The position numbers and the translations under genes were made by a program. The notes beneath the pieces were generated by a model. That model ran no database searches. It was not told the origin of the DNA and saw only the letters and a program-made list of their open reading frames with translations. Below are positions 60,453-64,000 of a stretch of DNA of 64,000 bases, one piece after another; positions within the stretch are counted from its first letter, which is position 1; the number at the start of each line of letters is the position of its first letter. The stretch spans positions 1 to 64,000 of the forward strand of contig JALCRM010000006.1 of the NCBI GenBank assembly GCA_022652545.1, read 5' to 3'. The DNA is from Lachnospiraceae bacterium (GTDB lineage: Bacteria; Bacillota; Clostridia; Lachnospirales; Lachnospiraceae).

Positions 60453-60470
60453 AGTTTAGCACGCTAAACT
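60453..60470 (-). promoter_or_regulatory. palindromic operator candidate of the amino-acid importer
   Basis: agtttagc-ac-gctaaact is a perfect 8-bp dyad centred about 20 bp downstream of the -10, at or just after the transcription start. A second overlapping dyad, actgat-tt-atcagt, lies at 60442-60455. This is a classic repressor position. Confidence 0.6.
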
Positions 60471-60483
60471 GTGCAACACACGT

Positions 60484-60512
60484 ATCCTACCAGATGGGAG
60501 CTCTGCCGTCAA
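60484..60512 (-). promoter_or_regulatory. promoter of the amino-acid importer operon
   Basis: TTGACG (60512-60507) and TAGGAT (60489-60484) with a 17-bp spacer on the minus strand. Confidence 0.75.
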
Positions 60513-60547
60513 TCTCCCGCCTGCAGACTTTTTGATCCTGTCATGGA

Positions 60548-61381
60548 TCAGACGCTCAGATTGGTCCTGTAATTTTCGCGCATCTCGCGCACCGTGGAAG
60601 CCAGTTCCCCGCGGAACTCCTCCTGGGTGACAGATCCGCGCAGGCGGCGGAGTCTCACCATCTGCTCTCCGCCCCCCGAATGGGAATAATTCAGATTTGC
60701 ATCGTCCATGCGACGTTCCAGCTCAAGGGAAGCATCGTACGCCTCGGGATGGCCGGCCACAAACGCAACATAGTCCGCATCCGGCAGGTAAAGCCGCACC
60801 GCGGCCAGATAGTCCCTGTAATACCCGGAGTCCCCGCTGCGGTCGTAGGCTGCATGAAAGCTTTCCGCCGCCATGGAAAAGCGGAACATGCGGCAGTAGA
60901 TGACACCGCGGCTGTGTTCGATCCTAGCGCGCATCCGGCGTTCCGGCTCCGGCAGTTCACTGAGTATCCTGTCGTATTCATTCAGCGCCTGGTAAAAATG
61001 CCCGCTGTCCATCAGGTAATCCGCACGGGCTTCCTTCTGTTCGAACTTCTCAAGTCCCTCGCCGGCGCGCAGCACCCTCAGGGCTTCCTCCTGCACCGGG
61101 CCCGGCAGATAATCGGGGCACGAAAGAATGGCGGCCGCAAAATCAGCCAGCCTTTCCGGGCTGCCCAGCATGCCTTTCAGCGTTCTTGCAAGGTCCGGCA
61201 TGCCGCATTTGTCCGAAAGCCACGACACCAGCGCCGGGTCCATGATCGTATCGTCCAGGAACTGGGCACTCTGTGCGATCGAATAGCAAAGCTCTTCGAC
61301 CGAATAAACATTCCGGTCGATCACCGCGATATGGTACGGATCGGATGTGCGTTTTCCCGTAGTAAGCAGCAGACCGCTCAT
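60548..61381 (-). CDS. hypothetical helical-repeat (TPR-like) protein, 277 aa
   Basis: I do not recognise a named family. The protein is soluble and mostly helical. Residues about 125-200 have TPR-like spacing (ADYLMDSGHFYQALNEYDRILSELPE, then RGVIYCRMFRFSMAAESFHAAYDRSGD). The N-terminal ITTGKRTSDPY-like start and YSVEELCYSIAQS suggest a fixed N-terminal module. A GGGAGC site lies inside the end of the upstream DUF5716 gene, 10 nt gap, so it belongs to the DUF5717-DUF5716 transcript. A role as adaptor of that module is inferred from position only. Confidence 0.75.
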   Translation of the reverse strand: MSGLLLTTGKRTSDPYHIAVIDRNVYSVEELCYSIAQSAQFLDDTIMDPALVSWLSDKCGMPDLARTLKGMLGSPERLADFAAAILSCPDYLPGPVQEEALRVLRAGEGLEKFEQKEARADYLMDSGHFYQALNEYDRILSELPEPERRMRARIEHSRGVIYCRMFRFSMAAESFHAAYDRSGDSGYYRDYLAAVRLYLPDADYVAFVAGHPEAYDASLELERRMDDANLNYSHSGGGEQMVRLRRLRGSVTQEEFRGELASTVREMRENYRTNLSV

Positions 61382-61391
61382 GATCGCTCCC

Positions 61392-62717
61392 TCAGATCTT
61401 CACTCTGAACTTCCACACCTGTCCCGTGGAACGTTCGATCTCTCCGAAACCCAGATCTTCCAGCGTAAGATCCAGTTCATCCCTGGTGTGCATGCTGAAA
61501 TGCGCCCGCACGCGTGCTGTCCCCTCCGGGCGGGACGGAAAGTTTTCCGGACGGATGACTTCCTGCCTCACCTGCCCGCCTGTCAGCGGCGAAATGACGA
61601 GCGTGATCTCACTGCCGCCCGTCAGGATATATTCTTCGTCAGCTTCCGCCTCATACCAGTTTTCACCCGCACTGAGGACCGGATGATAGCTGCTTCTCCC
61701 CTGACGCAGTGCAAAAACACCCACGTTCGAAGTCAGCTTGTTCTCTCCGAGGAAAAAGTAACGGGACGCCGATGCCGGCGGATTTCTGCGGATGAGCGCA
61801 CCGTAGGCCGCTCCCTTGCTGTACAGATTGTTGCCGAGGAACACCTTGCGATGGTAGCAGATATAACGCAGCGACTGGTGCATCCACTGTTCCTTGAAGC
61901 CTTCCCCGATGAAAAACACCGACGAGATCTGGTTGTCCGGCGCCTCTCTCTGCAGGATGGACAGGAAGCGCAGATCCCTCTCGTCCGTTCCGCTGTCTGC
62001 CGCGATATCAGGCAAAACATAATCCGGCGCGGCTTTCTGCGCAGGCAGCTGGGCCTTTGCAAGCTGCGGATATTCCGCCGACCTGATGTACGCCACCACC
62101 GGTGTGGTCTGGGTGTTGTACGTCAGGCGGTCCACGCGCATCGCGTGCTCTCCGTCGTACTCACAAAGCATGGCGTCGTGCTCATGCATCGACTCCGGGC
62201 TCATCAGCATATAGTTGTAAAAAGAATTCCGGTGGCTTTCGCAGAATACGGCATCCACCGGCAGATTCAGGAATCCCTTGACTTTCTGCAGGGCCTCGAC
62301 GGTCTCCCTGTCCATGCGTGCGGACGTGAAGACGATGCAGGAGATCTGGTCTGAGGGCACCTCGCGGGAAAGCAGGGCCAGGCATCTGCGGACAAACAGC
62401 GCGAGCAGGCTGCAGGGGTCGTAGTCCTGCCCCTCGATGGAGACCGGGCGCCCGGCCAGCGCCGCGGAAAAAATATGTGTGACCAGCGTGCCTTCCCCAT
62501 CCGCGATGTGGCGCTCCGCTTCGCTCCCGCAGTACCAGAGGTTGGCGCCCATCTTTTTAGTCAGCTGCGTGGGGATGTTGAACACTTCCTGCCCGGGGAC
62601 CGTGGAAAAGGTCCTGGGCTCCTCCGCATCCGGGTACATGTACGACATCTGGCTGTACCGTTCTCCCAGGTCAAAACCGATATTGTATTTTTTTTCGGGT
62701 GTCCTTGTAAAAAGCAA
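61392..62717 (-). CDS. DUF5716-type protein with actin/Hsp70-like N-terminal fold, TTG start, 441 aa
   Basis: The N terminus YNIGFDLGERYSQMSYMYP resembles the phosphate-1 loop of actin/Hsp70 ATPases, and SCIVFTSARMDRETVEALQ and ISSVFFIGEGFKEQWMHQSL have the spacing of the middle strands and adenosine motif of that fold. The C-terminal 100 residues form a beta-rich domain (TARVRAHFSMHTRDELDLTLED), like the Hsp70 substrate domain in miniature. The start is TTG 62717, 7 nt after GGAAGG. Known only as DUF5716 to me; neighbours are the DUF5717 gene and the repeat protein. Confidence 0.78.
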   Translation of the reverse strand: MLFTRTPEKKYNIGFDLGERYSQMSYMYPDAEEPRTFSTVPGQEVFNIPTQLTKKMGANLWYCGSEAERHIADGEGTLVTHIFSAALAGRPVSIEGQDYDPCSLLALFVRRCLALLSREVPSDQISCIVFTSARMDRETVEALQKVKGFLNLPVDAVFCESHRNSFYNYMLMSPESMHEHDAMLCEYDGEHAMRVDRLTYNTQTTPVVAYIRSAEYPQLAKAQLPAQKAAPDYVLPDIAADSGTDERDLRFLSILQREAPDNQISSVFFIGEGFKEQWMHQSLRYICYHRKVFLGNNLYSKGAAYGALIRRNPPASASRYFFLGENKLTSNVGVFALRQGRSSYHPVLSAGENWYEAEADEEYILTGGSEITLVISPLTGGQVRQEVIRPENFPSRPEGTARVRAHFSMHTRDELDLTLEDLGFGEIERSTGQVWKFRVKI

Positions 62718-62733
62718 GCTTAACCTTCCGTTC

Positions 62734-64000
62734 TCACGACCTGTTGAACAGCGTGTTCACCATGTATGCTTTCCTGTCGTAATCTTCGAGGATGTCCAGC
62801 GCCTCATCATACTTTTTCAATGCAGTATACATGGAAACGCGGTTGATCAGGGCGAAACGGTCCCCGCCCTCGTCCTGGATCCGTGTGTCCTGTCCGAACG
62901 TACCGCTCTCCACGGTGTTTTTCTGCTCCACATCATCGGTAATGAAATAGCGGACCTGTTCGCCGAAAAACAGCACCATTCCGGTCACATAGACGCCGTC
63001 GTACATTTCCTTCATCGCGACTGTACGGTAATCCTCGCGCAGCGAGGATTCACGGTCGACCGTGTAATGCAGCAGCACATTGGCCTTTGCCCTTCCCCTG
63101 AACTGCAGCATGGTCTGGTCCGCATATTCCTGCAGCGCAGGCAGCAGACCGGTAAAACGGCGGTAAAACGGGAATACAATGCCTTCCTCCAGCAGATCCC
63201 CGAGGAAGAGTTTCGCGACCTTCAGGTCATCAGGCGCCATCTCCCCTGTCGTGCGCGCAAATTCTTTCAGGAAAGCCATGCGGCAGATGTCGAACATGGG
63301 CGTGCCCGCGCGTCCCATATCGCCGATCCGTTTATAGACGGCGCTGCCGAATGTCACCTCGTCCACAAAGGAATAGTGCGACACCTGCGCCAGTACGGCC
63401 GAAAGTATATCAGCCGAGCCGCCCTTTACGGCAAATTCGTCGATCAGTTTTTCCTCATTGCCCGCCAGTACGCCGCTGTACAGCATCTGTACCAGCATGC
63501 GTTCCACGATGACCGTCGTATCCGTGCCGAAGTTTTCTGACGCCGCCCGGACGTCCTCCAGTTCGGAAGTCAGTCCTTCAAAATGACTCTGCATATAAAG
63601 CAGCATGGTCTCGTCGTATTTACCGGCCGCAAAAACCTCGTGTACGATCTCCGCCGGCACTTCCCCGCCCGGCGCCGTCTCCGCCCCCAGGATGCGGGTG
63701 ACCAGTCTGTACAGGGCCGCAGGATCCGCCCCGAATGTGCCGTAGTGCCTGACCCATTCCAGAGCTTTCTCATGCAGGCCGCGCATAACCAGGTAGCGTA
63801 TGATCTCGTTGCGGTCTTTCGCGGAGAGCCCCTCCGGGGAAATGGAAGCCAGAAAAGCATCCAGGTCGCGCACGAGATCGCTTTCATCATAATAGTGCAG
63901 GAGCTTCATCCGGATCTCCTGCCTGCAGCTGCTCCGGAGCATATCGGAATCGGACAGTCTGCGGAAACGTTCCGCACTGCTCTGCGTGATCTTCCATGTG
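62734..64000 (-). CDS. DUF5717-type large protein, C-terminal part (runs off the right edge)
   Basis: The frame is open from 64000 to the stop at 62734, so about 422 C-terminal residues are visible. The sequence is alpha-helical with short repeated units (LVMRGLHEKALEWVRHYGTFG, DEALDILEDYDRKAYMVNTLF) and a beta-rich patch containing YTVDRESSLREDYR. An internal ATG at 63942 exists but has no ribosome site, and the upstream frame stays open with similar composition. It precedes the DUF5716 gene by 16 nt. I recognise the pair DUF5717-DUF5716 from Lachnospiraceae genomes; function unknown. Confidence 0.75.
   Translation of the reverse strand, partial: TWKITQSSAERFRRLSDSDMLRSSCRQEIRMKLLHYYDESDLVRDLDAFLASISPEGLSAKDRNEIIRYLVMRGLHEKALEWVRHYGTFGADPAALYRLVTRILGAETAPGGEVPAEIVHEVFAAGKYDETMLLYMQSHFEGLTSELEDVRAASENFGTDTTVIVERMLVQMLYSGVLAGNEEKLIDEFAVKGGSADILSAVLAQVSHYSFVDEVTFGSAVYKRIGDMGRAGTPMFDICRMAFLKEFARTTGEMAPDDLKVAKLFLGDLLEEGIVFPFYRRFTGLLPALQEYADQTMLQFRGRAKANVLLHYTVDRESSLREDYRTVAMKEMYDGVYVTGMVLFFGEQVRYFITDDVEQKNTVESGTFGQDTRIQDEGGDRFALINRVSMYTALKKYDEALDILEDYDRKAYMVNTLFNRS

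Overview
The window looks like the chromosome of a GC-rich member of the Lachnospiraceae (Clostridia). The pointers are lipoproteins with Ala/Ser-rich linkers after the lipobox, YesM/AraC two-component regulation, LplA/LplB/LplC-type sugar uptake without its own ATPase, the DUF6320, DUF5716 and DUF5717 families, and an infC-rpmI-rplT operon. No phage, integrase, transposase or CRISPR array is visible. Nearly every gene is on the minus strand; the exceptions are the 22201-25369 trio, a DUF975 gene and one small membrane protein.

Layout. 1-11079: the 5' part of panE, then a tightly packed operon of three large hybrid histidine kinases (two with tandem periplasmic-binding-protein-like sensors, one with PAS-type sensing) interleaved with an SGNH hydrolase and a rhomboid protease. 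11287-22001: a tannin and gallate catabolic operon in the order GH3 glycosidase, lpdD, AraC regulator, GPH symporter, intracellular tannase (tanB), lipoprotein tannase (tanA), lpdC (UbiD-type gallate decarboxylase) and lpdB (UbiX-type flavin prenyltransferase). 22201-25369: a divergent trio (CAT/condensation-fold acyltransferase, DUF6320 membrane protein, pectinacetylesterase-like hydrolase). 25389-44966: a Gram-positive polysaccharide/rhamnoside utilisation locus with a YesM-type kinase and AraC-type response regulator, two esterases, a three-gene CUT1 importer, two GH78 rhamnosidases, a GH2, a GH43 and a GT1 glycosyltransferase. 45350-50936: a tRNA-Pro with anticodon AGG, a DUF975 protein, infC-rpmI-rplT with an attenuator-bearing leader and a probable AUU start on infC, and a GH2 beta-mannosidase. 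51022-51219: a 198-bp near-palindromic element. 51347-60373: a small membrane protein, a HAD hydrolase, a LysR regulator, purA, purB, purF and a polar amino-acid ABC importer. 60548-64000: a DUF5717 / DUF5716 (actin/Hsp70-fold) / repeat-protein module cut by the window edge.

How the parts work together. Tannase at the cell surface and in the cytoplasm would release gallate and sugar from gallotannins. The GPH carrier would import galloyl or phenolic glycosides, and GH3 would split glucosides. LpdC, charged with prenylated FMN made by LpdB and assisted by LpdD, would decarboxylate gallate to pyrogallol. No pyrogallol-degrading enzyme is in view, so pyrogallol may be exported or metabolised elsewhere. 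The adjacent sensor operon may read plant-derived ligands; that is inference from position. The second locus has intracellular exo-acting enzymes, so it probably imports rhamnose-containing oligosaccharides or plant glycosides before hydrolysing them.

Start sites were chosen from visible Shine-Dalgarno sequences. Promoters and operators are eye-read candidates. Family assignments rest on recognised motifs; no search was run.
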